Below are positions 8,621-16,318 of a DNA stretch of 35,462 nt, in pieces. Where the stretch lies: assembly GCA_016125005.1 (NCBI GenBank), contig WGMQ01000091.1:1-35462 (forward strand). Direction: 5' to 3'. Each line of letters starts with the position of its first letter. The stretch's first letter is position 1. The position numbers were made by a program, and so were the translations under genes. The DNA is from a bacterium. Its GTDB lineage: Bacteria > Sumerlaeota > Sumerlaeia > SLMS01. The notes under the pieces are model-generated. The model saw nothing but the letters and a program-made list of their open reading frames with translations. It had not been told where the DNA came from and did not search any database.

Positions 8621-9247
8621 TCATCCTTTCGTGGGTTCTTGGGGTTCGCCCGATGGCGGGGCAGGTGTCTCGGCAAGGACAGCCTTCCGGAAGGCCGCAA
8701 TTTGTTCGGGGGAGAAGGTTCGCGCGAGGCTTCCGTCTAGCTCAGCAATGACCGGTCGCACGATTGTCTCGATAGCGTCACAGACAAGCGCGATCCGGGA
8801 CTCCAAACTCGCGAGCTTTGCCTTGAGCTGCAGGATTTCCCCCGCTTGGGCGGTGACGGCAATCGCCAGGCCGTCGCGAGAATCGAAGGGCACGGCCTTC
8901 ATTGCGGGCGGTGCCGGCTTGGGTGTGTTGCGGTTCTTCGGCATGATCGGTTTCCTTTGGGGGCGAGTGTTGCGCCGGCCAGGTTCCAGCCGGTAGCGGC
9001 GGCCCTTGGCGGTGCGGCGAATGCGGATGACGTAGCCCTGCCGGGGGGTGTCGCTGGCGCGCTTGAGCAGGAGCGCCATGCGGGCCACGGGGCTCCCCTC
9101 GGGTCCGACCAGGTCGTCAAGCAGGAGAAAGTCGGCGGCGAGCTGGGCAACCTGCCGGGCGCTGGCTTCCGCGGTTCCGAAGCGGTCCGTCCATACGCCA
9201 AACAGGCGATTCCAAACGAAGTCTTGCGGGAAGTCCTTGGGTGACAC
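8621..9247 (-). CDS. Small protein duplicating the primase C-terminal domain
   Basis: 208 residues from a GTG at 9247 with AAAGGAG nine bases upstream; an upstream ATG at 9334 overlaps the primase end and lacks such a site. Residues 12-90 resemble residues 770-846 of the neighbouring primase: a WxDRF..AE start, LDDLVGP against LDDLIGP, and a closing YRLEPG against YWLERG. Residues 102-208 are unrelated and coiled-coil-like (EILQLKAKLASLESRIALV). Met102 (8944) has its own AAAGGAA seven to eight bases upstream, exactly at the domain junction. A separate shorter protein may therefore be made, or two genes have fused. Probably DNA-binding; function unknown. Confidence 0.6.
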   Translation of the reverse strand: MSPKDFPQDFVWNRLFGVWTDRFGTAEASARQVAQLAADFLLLDDLVGPEGSPVARMALLLKRASDTPRQGYVIRIRRTAKGRRYRLEPGRRNTRPQRKPIMPKNRNTPKPAPPAMKAVPFDSRDGLAIAVTAQAGEILQLKAKLASLESRIALVCDAIETIVRPVIAELDGSLARTFSPEQIAAFRKAVLAETPAPPSGEPQEPTKG

Positions 9248-9324
9248 GGGGGCCGGCTCCTTTCGGTGGAAGGGTGATAGCGTCGGCGAGCTGAACCGAC
9301 CGGCGCGGGCGGTTGGGGGTCGGC

Positions 9325-12231
9325 TCAGACCCACCCTGTGCGGTGAGTGGGATCGTCCTCGCGGCCGTCGGGATCGTCGGCGAGGCGCCCGGGGACGCTG
9401 AACCTTTCAGAGGTTCCGCGCGGGTTCGGTGGTAGGTTCGGCACTCCCGAGGCCGATTCCATGGGGCTCTTGGAGGATTGCTGAACCTGCTGATGTTTTC
9501 CGGTGGGTGTGCCCCCACGCGTATATGCGGCCCGGGCGTCCAAAGGATTTCCGTTCTCTCGCGTACGCAAGGACCAAGCAGAAACATCAGCAGGTTCAGC
9601 AGAAGCCGAGGTGGACCCGGTTTTATGCGGGTCCAGCGGTGCTGAACTTGGTGCCGAACCATGGCGGAAAAGATCCGCAGGAGGGGGAGAGGTTCCGCGT
9701 TCAAGCCAGTAGACGTTACCCTGCCGCCCTTGGCGGGACCGGATGACAAAGTCATCCTGCATGAGTCCGACCGCTTTCCGGAGGCGGTGACCGAGGCGGG
9801 TGGCGTTGCTTCTGCTCCCGCCGTTCCCGGGACCAATCAGGTCGTCGAGGATGTCGAGGGAGGAGGCGACTTCGGCGAGTTCCTTGGGGATCACCTCCGC
9901 ATAGGAAAAGCGATCGTACCACGCGAGCAGGAAAACCCGCCACGTCGCCCCCTCGGCGTCGAGGGCCTCAAACATGGCATCGCGGTTGCCAAGGAACCCG
10001 TCAACTCCCGCGGCGTTGAGGATGCCCCCCACAACAGAAACCCAGCTCTCGAAGGAGCCCATTCGGCGCGTGGTACAAAGCGGCCGCCCCTTCGCAATCC
10101 AGTTCTGAACCAGGGTAAGGACGGCCGCCACGATCAGCGGTCGAGTTTGGCGAAGGTAGCCGACCAGGTCGGGGTGCTTGAACCCGGCGCGGTCCCACGG
10201 GCGAGGCTGGGCAGGGTCGAGGCTGATCAGCACCGCGCGGCGGGTGATCTCCCGCGAGAGGGTGACGCCGTTGCCGGTGAGAATCCACAGGCTCCGGATT
10301 GGAACGGAAGCCACAGTGTTCCCGCCAAGGAGTCGATCCTCGAAGACAGCAGCGGTGAGCATGGACGCCAGGGCGGCAGAGTCGAGGATTCCATGGTCGG
10401 CGTTGTCTATCAAGACCAGCGGGACAGCTCGGAGTGCCAGGGAGAAGAGGGCCTTGCGCTGCTCTTCCTCGCGCTTGGAAAGCGTGGTCGGAGTGGCGAG
10501 GGTGCCGACGGCTGCAAGGGAGATGACACTCGCAAGGAGCGACTTCCCGGAGCCTGGGGAGGGTGCCACGATGATGAAGAGCGGGGTCGGTCCCTCGATC
10601 AGTTGGCGTGCCACGATGGTGAGCACGGCGGCCATGAAGTGAACAAGCGACGGACGGTCGGAAAAGGGGAAGTCGCACACGGTTTCCTCAAGCAGCCCGA
10701 CGGCCGCTTCGACTTCGGAACCCGTGGGACGCTCCGGAATCGCGGGCATGGAGGCACCGAGGTCAGAGTCGAGGAAGACTCTATCCTCCGGGTGGTAGCC
10801 TTGGGCGATGATCAGACGGCCGGACCGTGAGACAATCGGCGAATAGACTACGGCTTCGAGCGGTGGAACCAGATCGGTTGCAAGAAGGGCGTCCTCGACC
10901 AGATCATCAGGAACCTTTCCCGCGGGAGCGACCCCTCCCCGCGTGGTGACCACGAAATCAGCGTGCCGGATGAGGAGACCACGGAGGCGGTGGCGGTCGA
11001 AGGGCCGAATCCGAAGGAGTACGTCCGCGCCGATTGCCGTTTCCTCCAGTTCGATCAGCCGGCATTGCCAGACGAACACTCGCGGCCCCCGCTTCCCTTC
11101 ATTGAGCGTGCGGAGCACGTTGCGGACATCCTCGCAGATGTCGCGGCGCTGCCTCCCGCTGATGATGACTTGCGGGCGAGCCGACACCACGGGCGCGGCG
11201 TCGAGCAGCTCGCGCACCGCGGGAAGTCCCCGCTCGCGCGCCAGGTCGCAAAGGTCCCACTTGTTCGGCGTCCCTTCCGGCCACACCAACGCGCGGATCT
11301 GACGGAAGCCCCCCGCGGCGAACGCGGCGACGGCGGCCTCGGTTCCCTTGCGGCCCGCCTCGTCTGCATCGAAGGCGACGATCACCACCGTAAAGCCGAG
11401 GGACCGAAGCAGCTCGACCAGCTCCTTGGCGGGGGCCTTCTCCCCGTGAGTAAAGCTGACGGCACGGAAGCCTGCCGTGCGCGCGACCAGTTCCTTCTCC
11501 TCGCCCCCGGTGTAGACCAGGACGGCGCCTTCCTCTGCCTTGCGGGTCAGCTCGAAGGCCGGAAACAGGCCGGTTCCCTTGCCGACCGAGTGGCGCTTGC
11601 CCTCGGGGGGCGGCGCGACGGTGACCCCCGTGGATTCCTCCCGGTAGCGGTGGGCGGTCTTTGCCTTCTCAATTGGTCCATCGGTGCCCGTGGCGGGGTA
11701 GAGGATGCAGGGCACGCTCGCGCCAAGAGCCGGGACGAACCGGTCCCCCGTGGTGCATCCGGCCTGCGCGAAGTCCGACCATTCGAGGCCGTAGGAACGG
11801 GCCAAGGCGTCGCGGTAGTCGGGGGTGAGGTCGCGCCGTTCCACTTGTGGCTTCGGCTTGGCGGCGGCCTTGCGGGCCTTCGGCGTGGCTTCCTCGGTGG
11901 TAAGGCCCAACAGGCTGCCGCACCGGATGAGTAGCTCGGGAAACTGTGTCTTGGGGTCGAGGCCCCACAGCTTGCCGCACAGGTCGAACGCGTCGCCTTT
12001 CTCGCCGGTCCCGCGGTCGATGAATCCTCCCGGCCTCGAGCTGCCGTCTCGCACCGTGAGGATGTCGAGGGATGGCTCGTTGTCCTCCCGCCATGGACAA
12101 CGGCAGGTGTCGTGCCGGGAGTCCTTCCGCTTCAACTCAGAGCCCGCCTGCTTCAAGGCCCGCCGTACCAGGTCCAATCCATTTTCGCGGATGTATTCTT
12201 TGAGTCGGTCATTGTGCTTCTTTGCAGCCAT
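9325..12231 (-). CDS. Element replication protein: Toprim primase with P-loop helicase domain
   Basis: 968 residues from the ATG at 12231. The N-terminus has a CHC2-like segment CRCPWREDNEPSLDI (43-57). A Toprim domain lies at about 236-330, with acidic GGEEKE (242-247) and AFDADEAG (287-293, DxD). The ATPase has Walker A APSPGSGKS (556-564), Walker B VLIDNAD (606-612) and sensor-like WILTGNG (649-655). A winged-helix-like domain lies at about 765-846, then a disordered tail of about 120 residues. It should prime and unwind DNA at the element's own origin, as P4 alpha and PICI primases do. The coding DNA of the tail holds an inverted repeat and several GAAC-type repeats. The CHC2 cysteine set is incomplete, so zinc binding is doubtful. 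Overall call is firm. Confidence 0.85.
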   Translation of the reverse strand: MAAKKHNDRLKEYIRENGLDLVRRALKQAGSELKRKDSRHDTCRCPWREDNEPSLDILTVRDGSSRPGGFIDRGTGEKGDAFDLCGKLWGLDPKTQFPELLIRCGSLLGLTTEEATPKARKAAAKPKPQVERRDLTPDYRDALARSYGLEWSDFAQAGCTTGDRFVPALGASVPCILYPATGTDGPIEKAKTAHRYREESTGVTVAPPPEGKRHSVGKGTGLFPAFELTRKAEEGAVLVYTGGEEKELVARTAGFRAVSFTHGEKAPAKELVELLRSLGFTVVIVAFDADEAGRKGTEAAVAAFAAGGFRQIRALVWPEGTPNKWDLCDLARERGLPAVRELLDAAPVVSARPQVIISGRQRRDICEDVRNVLRTLNEGKRGPRVFVWQCRLIELEETAIGADVLLRIRPFDRHRLRGLLIRHADFVVTTRGGVAPAGKVPDDLVEDALLATDLVPPLEAVVYSPIVSRSGRLIIAQGYHPEDRVFLDSDLGASMPAIPERPTGSEVEAAVGLLEETVCDFPFSDRPSLVHFMAAVLTIVARQLIEGPTPLFIIVAPSPGSGKSLLASVISLAAVGTLATPTTLSKREEEQRKALFSLALRAVPLVLIDNADHGILDSAALASMLTAAVFEDRLLGGNTVASVPIRSLWILTGNGVTLSREITRRAVLISLDPAQPRPWDRAGFKHPDLVGYLRQTRPLIVAAVLTLVQNWIAKGRPLCTTRRMGSFESWVSVVGGILNAAGVDGFLGNRDAMFEALDAEGATWRVFLLAWYDRFSYAEVIPKELAEVASSLDILDDLIGPGNGGSRSNATRLGHRLRKAVGLMQDDFVIRSRQGRQGNVYWLERGTSPPPADLFRHGSAPSSAPLDPHKTGSTSASAEPADVSAWSLRTRENGNPLDARAAYTRGGTPTGKHQQVQQSSKSPMESASGVPNLPPNPRGTSERFSVPGRLADDPDGREDDPTHRTGWV
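9479..9601. repeat. 20-bp perfect inverted repeat within the primase 3' end
   Basis: Bases 9479-9498 (TGCTGAACCTGC...) are the exact reverse complement of 9582-9601, with 83 bases between them. Further GAACC/GGTTC copies lie at 9401-9417 (GAACC-N7-GGTTC), 9424-9440 and 9639-9660. Candidate functions are an origin bound by the primase, an invertible segment, or an RNA hairpin. Confidence 0.7.
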
Positions 12232-12381
12232 CGCTTGCCCCCGTGAAGTCGAGGATAGCGCGGGACGCTTGACGGGGATTGCTCCCCGTGGTGCAGTCCT
12301 GACGCGCGATTCCCGTCCGCAATGCATTTCTCGGCCGCGTCGGTCTCCTCCCGGCGCGGTCCTTCGTTTGTGGGTGAGTCA

Positions 12382-12615
12382 TCAGCTCGCAGCGGCCTCG
12401 CTTGGGGCGCCCTCGAGCTTGGGGGTCGAGCTGTTGATCCACGCTTCAAGGTCAGCAACCGGGTAACGTACTGCGGCGCCGACCTTCACGAACTTCGGGA
12501 GCTGCCGCCGATAGCGGCGGGTGGCAAGGGCCTTCGGAGTGATTCCGAGGCGGCGCGCAACCTCCTCGGTGGTGAGCAGCTCGCGCCCATTCTCTGACTG
12601 GAGAGTGACCGGCAT
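12382..12615 (-). CDS. AlpA/excisionase-type HTH protein
   Basis: 77 residues from the ATG at 12615, with GAGGAAGGAA upstream. The MerR-like winged helix-turn-helix of the HTH_17 group spans residues 12-62: LLTTEEVARRLGITPKAL, then RRQLPKFVKVGAAVRYPVAD and LEAWI. Proteins of this type act as excisionases or as activators of integrase and excision genes in P4-like and PICI elements. It stands alone, with 129 bases before it and 150 after it, consistent with its own control region. Whether it excises or regulates cannot be told. Confidence 0.85.
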   Translation of the reverse strand: MPVTLQSENGRELLTTEEVARRLGITPKALATRRYRRQLPKFVKVGAAVRYPVADLEAWINSSTPKLEGAPSEAAAS

Positions 12616-12744
12616 GATTCCTTCCTCGCTTTGTGGATTCTGACAGCGCCTGGGGCTGTCAGTCGCGAAGAGGGTATGCTGGAAGATGGGACCAGTCAAG
12701 AATACCACCGATCCCTTGAATGGGTGAATCGGGGAGTTTCTCGC

Positions 12745-14136
12745 CTATTCAGGGGAGCGGATATCAAGCAACGCGAGGGCAAGCGCGATGCCCGCGTTGA
12801 CGTCCTTAGGCCAGCTCCCATCCTCGGCTATGCCGAGCTTCCACTTATCGCAGCGCCACTTGGATCGATCATGCAGGATCCTTTCCTTGGCGGGCTTCCC
12901 TCGCCTCCCGCTTGAGTCTGTCGGGATCTGTTCGGCTATGTCCGGCATCAGGGAGTTCAAGCCCCGGCGGGTGGTGATGCCGTCGAACTCCGGGTCAGGG
13001 TGATCCGACGCGTTTTCGATGAGGAAACAGGTCACGAATGATGAGCACTTCGATTTGCTGGCGCCGGTAGCGCGTGAAAGCCATGCCGTCGCGACCTCTG
13101 CCCACAAAACCCACCAGCGGAGCTGAGAACCCCTTGGGCGCTTGTTCTCGCCTATGGCTTCAATGGCACTTCCAAGCTTGCCGATGGTCTCCGGGAGATT
13201 GCGCCCCCCAAATCCGGATTTGTCGACAGCCTCGCGCGCTTGGAGCACCAGGTGGAGCCACTCCTCGGTGGACCGCGGACCCAGCTTGACCGCGACCTTT
13301 CGAAGCCATTCGTCCCGAGACGGGAAGAATGCACGGTTGGGCGAAGCGTTGGCATTCCCTCTTCCACCGACCAAGAAGAGTAGGTCGACAAACGCCCCCT
13401 CTGCCGAATCGCCGGGCGTGAGAAGGCGGGCAATAGCCAAGAGCGCCTGGGTGAGCTGCACCCATGGAGGATCAAGGACCGGCGGCAGGAAGTACGGCGC
13501 GGGGAGGGTGCCCCTCTTGTGGCCGTGGGTCAGCTCAAGCGCCATTCTCGCCCCCTCTTCGGCCAGAACGAGCAGAGAATCGCTTTCGACTGGAAGCCTG
13601 CGCTTCCCGGACGTGGGTGAGTCGCTGCCGGCCAAACGTCGGTGTAGCTCGCTCGCCACAAGAAGCAAATCGGCCTTTGCCGTGATGACGTGCTCCTTGT
13701 CACCGATGAAGAAAGCCCCGCGCTCCGCTCCGATCATCGCGGTTTCATGGTACCGGCAGTCATTCAGCAGCCAATCCTCGACTGGGTCGAGAGTTCGGAG
13801 GGTGAGGCCCCAAAGGTCACCTGTCCTGCTGTTGGGCGGATCCACACGCAGCGCCTCAGCAACCCCAACGGTCGATAGCTCGAAGAATCGCGAGGTGAAG
13901 CTGTCCGCGATACCGTCGGTCCCGTTCAGCATCCGATGAAGCCAGCTCATGGCCGGGGCCTGAGAGAGCGCTCCGAAGTCGGCACGCCACCCGGGCCCGT
14001 CCTGCCTGATGCAGGAAAGCTTCTGCAGCATGAGACGCAGGCGGTCATTCACCCCAAGGACTTGAGCCGGGGCCGATCCTCCGAGGCTGGGCTTGTCCGG
14101 AAAAAGAAGCTCCCACTTCTCGGGCCGAGGAATCAT
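12745..14136 (-). CDS. Unknown element protein (463 aa)
   Basis: The ATG at 14136 overlaps the stop of the preceding 38-codon gene as ATGA, which fixes the start. The protein is Trp- and Leu-rich and largely helical with no transmembrane segment. Visible segments include WGLTLRTLDPVEDWLLNDC, ELTHGHKRGTLPAPYFLPP, RGSQLRWWVLWAEVATAWLSR and a C-terminal RSKWRCDKWKLGIAEDGSWP. I recognise no domain or catalytic motif. It is the last and largest gene of the integrase-led overlapping run, so it is likely made with the integrase. Candidates are a regulator, a helper-phage interference protein or a defence protein; none is supported directly. Confidence 0.65.
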   Translation of the reverse strand: MIPRPEKWELLFPDKPSLGGSAPAQVLGVNDRLRLMLQKLSCIRQDGPGWRADFGALSQAPAMSWLHRMLNGTDGIADSFTSRFFELSTVGVAEALRVDPPNSRTGDLWGLTLRTLDPVEDWLLNDCRYHETAMIGAERGAFFIGDKEHVITAKADLLLVASELHRRLAGSDSPTSGKRRLPVESDSLLVLAEEGARMALELTHGHKRGTLPAPYFLPPVLDPPWVQLTQALLAIARLLTPGDSAEGAFVDLLFLVGGRGNANASPNRAFFPSRDEWLRKVAVKLGPRSTEEWLHLVLQAREAVDKSGFGGRNLPETIGKLGSAIEAIGENKRPRGSQLRWWVLWAEVATAWLSRATGASKSKCSSFVTCFLIENASDHPDPEFDGITTRRGLNSLMPDIAEQIPTDSSGRRGKPAKERILHDRSKWRCDKWKLGIAEDGSWPKDVNAGIALALALLDIRSPE

Positions 14137-14249
14137 CGCAGGCTCTCCGAGGCGAGGCGTATCCCCTGGGGTGATGGTGGCGGGAGTTCCTTCCAGACCG
14201 GCGAATCAATCACGAGGCCCCGCGTCACGAAGGATGGTCGCTGACTCAT
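14133..14249 (-). CDS. Small ORF (38 aa) in the integrase operon
   Basis: ATG at 14249, stop TGA at 14135-14133. Both ends overlap neighbours as ATGA: its start overlaps the stop of the 37-codon ORF and its stop overlaps the start of the 463-codon gene. GAGGAAG lies about ten bases upstream. The peptide begins MSQRPSFVTRGLVIDSPVWK and is followed by a Pro-rich stretch. No family is recognised. The conserved overlap pattern, more than the sequence, supports it as real. Confidence 0.5.
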   Translation of the reverse strand: MSQRPSFVTRGLVIDSPVWKELPPPSPQGIRLASESLR

Positions 14250-14359
14250 TCCTCGGCTTCCTCACCGCTGTGGACACCACGCTTCCCTCCGGACGCGCGT
14301 CGGCCCCCTCTCGCATGGCAGCATCGGTCGGGCAAGTCGCTCAATGCGCCACCGCTCAT
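14246..14359 (-). CDS. Small ORF (37 aa) in the integrase operon
   Basis: ATG at 14359 overlapping the stop of the 63-residue gene as ATGA; its own stop overlaps the next ATG as ATGA. The peptide starts MSGGALSDLPDRCCHARGG and ends in an acidic run (GEEAEE). It has a Cys-Cys-His cluster but is too short for a domain assignment. It may instead be a translational relay that carries ribosomes between genes. Confidence 0.4.
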   Translation of the reverse strand: MSGGALSDLPDRCCHARGGRRASGGKRGVHSGEEAEE

Positions 14360-14547
14360 TTGATCGCCGCCTCCTGCCATGCGCGTTCGAAATCAACGAG
14401 GACGACCGCTCCATGAACCCGCCGAATCCGCGCCTCCGGATGCTCACCGTTGTACCTCCGCACCCAGGCCGACAATGCCGCTGGTGTTTTCGCCACCCGG
14501 TCCGCCAGGACCTTGATCGCAATATACTGCGGGACTCTCAGGGTCAT
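14356..14547 (-). CDS. Small HTH-like protein (63 aa) following the integrase
   Basis: ATG at 14547 overlapping the integrase stop as ATGA. The sequence reads like a short helix-turn-helix: YIAIKVLADRVAKTPAALSA (about residues 8-27), a basic RRVHGAVVLVDF hairpin, then a helix ERAWQEA. This resembles excisionase-type or DNA-binding proteins of about 60 residues, and its position right after int fits a recombination directionality factor. The AlpA-like protein at 12382-12615 is the competing candidate for that role. Confidence 0.55.
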   Translation of the reverse strand: MTLRVPQYIAIKVLADRVAKTPAALSAWVRRYNGEHPEARIRRVHGAVVLVDFERAWQEAAIK

Positions 14548-15956
14548 CGAACGCGTCTCCCTTCGGCGATGTCCTCGACCTTGGCGGCGGGGCGGGCCAC
14601 GGCGTCGACGATCAGCGCCCCGACCAGCTCGGCAGCGTCTAGCATCGGCGCGTCTGCGAGGTGCGCGTAGCGTTCCGTTGTGCGGGCCTGCGAGTGACCG
14701 AGCATCTTGCCGACCAGCGGGAGGGCCATTCCCCCGGCCACGGCGAAGGACGCGAACGAGTGACGAAGATCGTGGATCCTCACGTCCTCCAGACCCGCGG
14801 CGCGCCTCACCCGTTGCCAGGGCTTCTGCGGATTGACCAGGGCGGCGCCGGCGAGTCGCCCCTCAATGATCCAGGTATCCTGTGACCGGAGCTGTTGAAG
14901 GCGGCGAAGCTCGGCGATTGCCTGCTCGTTCAGCGGGACCCGCCGAGCGCCGGTCTTGGAATCGGGGAGGGCAAGGACGCGCTCCTCCCACCGAACCCAA
15001 TCCCAGCGGGCGAGCTGAATCTCGGTCAGGCGGGCGCCGGTATAGATCAGCAGGCGGAAGAGTCCCGCGGCGAAGGGGGAGATTCCCCGGGAGGTCGGTT
15101 CCTCAAACTGGCGCTTGTCCAGTGCCCCTGATTTTGTCCGCTTTGGGGCCTTCCCTGCCTTCGCGAGCCTTTCGATCAGTGAGGACACCTTTGCGGGGTC
15201 GAGCTGGCTAGGCTCGGCCCTCTCGACGGAAGCAAGGCCCCCGAGGCGTTCCTCTTCGGCGATGGCTGCAAAGAGACGCTGAACTTCCTCGACGGTGAGG
15301 AACCTCTCCCGCCCCTTCTCGGCGTGCTGCTTCACCCGCGAGGCGGGATTGGTTGGGATCAGTTCGAGGTCGAGCGCCCTGTTGAGCATGGCGCGAAGGA
15401 GGCGAAAGGACTGGTTGGCGACAACGGGCGCGTCCTCGTGGTCGCGAAGGAACCGGACCACATCGGCGCGGGTAATCTCCGCGAGGCGCTTCTTGCCCAG
15501 TGCCTTCCCGAGGCGATTCTCCCACAGCCAGGTATTGGTGCCGACCGTGCCGGGCTTCCACTGCTTGCGCATGGTGGGGAGGTATTCGGCGCTCCAGAAC
15601 TCGGCGAGGGTCTCGCGCCCGGCCTCGCGCGCTTCGCGTCGGCGTTCCTCGACCGGATCGACGCCCCGCTCGGCAGCGCCCATCAGGGCCTTGGCCTCCC
15701 GGCGGGCCTTGTCGGCGGTAAGGACGTCAGCGCGCCCGATGGTGATCCGGCGATCCTTTCCAGCCACCCGGAAGGCAGCGAAGTAGGAGCGGACTCCCGC
15801 CGGGGTGACATAAACCCCGAAGCCCGGAAGCGCGGTGTCGTAAACGCGGGAGCCATCGGGAAGGGCTTTCACGGTGGCGTCGGTGAGCTTCATCCTGGCG
15901 GAGGCCTTTCCCCGTCCCCCGGCCTTTCCTCTCTCCTGCTTCGAACTGATCTCCAT
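14544..15956 (-). CDS. Tyrosine recombinase (phage integrase, P4-like)
   Basis: 470 residues from the ATG at 15956; Met22 (15893) is an alternative start. An N-terminal arm-binding DUF4102-like domain (about 23-110: MKLTDATVKAL, GFGVYVTPAGVRSYF, ITIGRADVLTADKARREA) is followed by a core-binding helical domain (115-210) and the catalytic domain. The catalytic residues are visible: Arg309 in TGARLTEI, Lys334 in SKTG, His395 and Arg398 in HDLRH, His421 in LGHS and the nucleophile Tyr430 in ERYAHL. Between the first catalytic helix (ending near 238) and Arg309 lies an extra stretch of about 55 residues rich in Lys, Glu and Ala. It should catalyse recombination between the tRNA-Gly repeats. It sits about 190 bases from the right repeat. 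Confidence 0.95.
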   Translation of the reverse strand: MEISSKQERGKAGGRGKASARMKLTDATVKALPDGSRVYDTALPGFGVYVTPAGVRSYFAAFRVAGKDRRITIGRADVLTADKARREAKALMGAAERGVDPVEERRREAREAGRETLAEFWSAEYLPTMRKQWKPGTVGTNTWLWENRLGKALGKKRLAEITRADVVRFLRDHEDAPVVANQSFRLLRAMLNRALDLELIPTNPASRVKQHAEKGRERFLTVEEVQRLFAAIAEEERLGGLASVERAEPSQLDPAKVSSLIERLAKAGKAPKRTKSGALDKRQFEEPTSRGISPFAAGLFRLLIYTGARLTEIQLARWDWVRWEERVLALPDSKTGARRVPLNEQAIAELRRLQQLRSQDTWIIEGRLAGAALVNPQKPWQRVRRAAGLEDVRIHDLRHSFASFAVAGGMALPLVGKMLGHSQARTTERYAHLADAPMLDAAELVGALIVDAVARPAAKVEDIAEGRRVR

Positions 15957-15995
15957 AACCCGCGAACCTCGCTTCCGAACTCCGGCGAGGAGTCC

Positions 15996-16027
15996 GTGTC
16001 AGTATCGTGTCAGTATTGCGTGCGGGG
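15996..16027 (+). repeat. Right subterminal repeat, candidate integrase arm sites
   Basis: GTCAGTAT occurs at 15998-16005 and 16009-16016, 11 bases apart, in the same layout and orientation as at 5843-5874. Only two dinucleotides differ between the 32-base copies. The repeat lies 40 bases upstream of the integrase start, so integrase binding here could also control its own promoter (inference). Confidence 0.65.
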
Positions 16028-16147
16028 ATTCGTGAAGATGCAAGGAGAAACGAGAAGACGCTATTTTGGGCCAAAGTCCTGTGAAGTTCCCTGTTTCTGC
16101 TATCGCTGACGAATATTGGCGAGTCTTGGAGGGTATCGATTCATCAA

Positions 16148-16193
16148 TTCCCAAGCTGAATGTCGCGGGTTCGAACCCCGTTTCCCGCTCCAT
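16148..16193 (+). repeat. attR: displaced tRNA-Gly 3' part
   Basis: Direct repeat of 5731-5776, 44 of 46 identical. No acceptor 5' strand or D arm precedes it, so it is not a working tRNA. By the usual mechanism this copy is the original chromosomal 3' end displaced by the insertion. Confidence 0.93.
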
Positions 16194-16318
16194 CTCAAAC
16201 ACTCAAACTAATCGACTTCCACCAGATCGGCCTCGAAGCGCCGCCATTGCTGTTGTTCGTTGGGGATTCGCGGAAGCTCAAACTCGGCGTTTCACTCATC
16301 GATCTGGCCCAAGACGGG

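Larger units (their letters stand above)
5731..16193. mobile_element. Integrative element in tRNA-Gly, phage-satellite-like (about 10.4 kb)
   Basis: The element is bounded by a 46-bp direct repeat of the tRNA-Gly 3' part (5731-5776 and 16148-16193) and by a second repeat just inside each end (5843-5874 and 15996-16027). It carries a tyrosine recombinase next to the right end, an AlpA-like HTH protein, a Toprim/P-loop primase-helicase and a tape-measure-like protein, plus unknown genes. The int, alpA and primase combination is that of P4-like and PICI-type phage satellites. No terminase, portal, capsid, holin or lysin is recognisable. Alternatives are a heavily deleted prophage or an integrative plasmid. 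The integrase lies at the end away from the intact tRNA. Confidence 0.85.

Noticed and set aside
9661..10830. 389-codon plus-strand open frame opposite the primase
   Set aside because: Antisense to Walker A and neighbouring motifs of the primase; translation is Gly/Glu/Asp-rich without domains.
14262..14522. 86-codon minus-strand frame overlapping the small integrase-operon ORFs
   Set aside because: Arg/Trp-rich out-of-frame shadow; the ATGA-linked frames explain the region better.
15044..15051. GTATAGAT in the integrase gene as a further copy of the octamer
   Set aside because: One mismatch to GTATAGAC; only exact copies were counted. GTATAGTC near 30333 was excluded for the same reason.
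16148..16193. Second complete tRNA-Gly gene
   Set aside because: Only the 3' part is present; no D arm or 5' acceptor strand can be found upstream.
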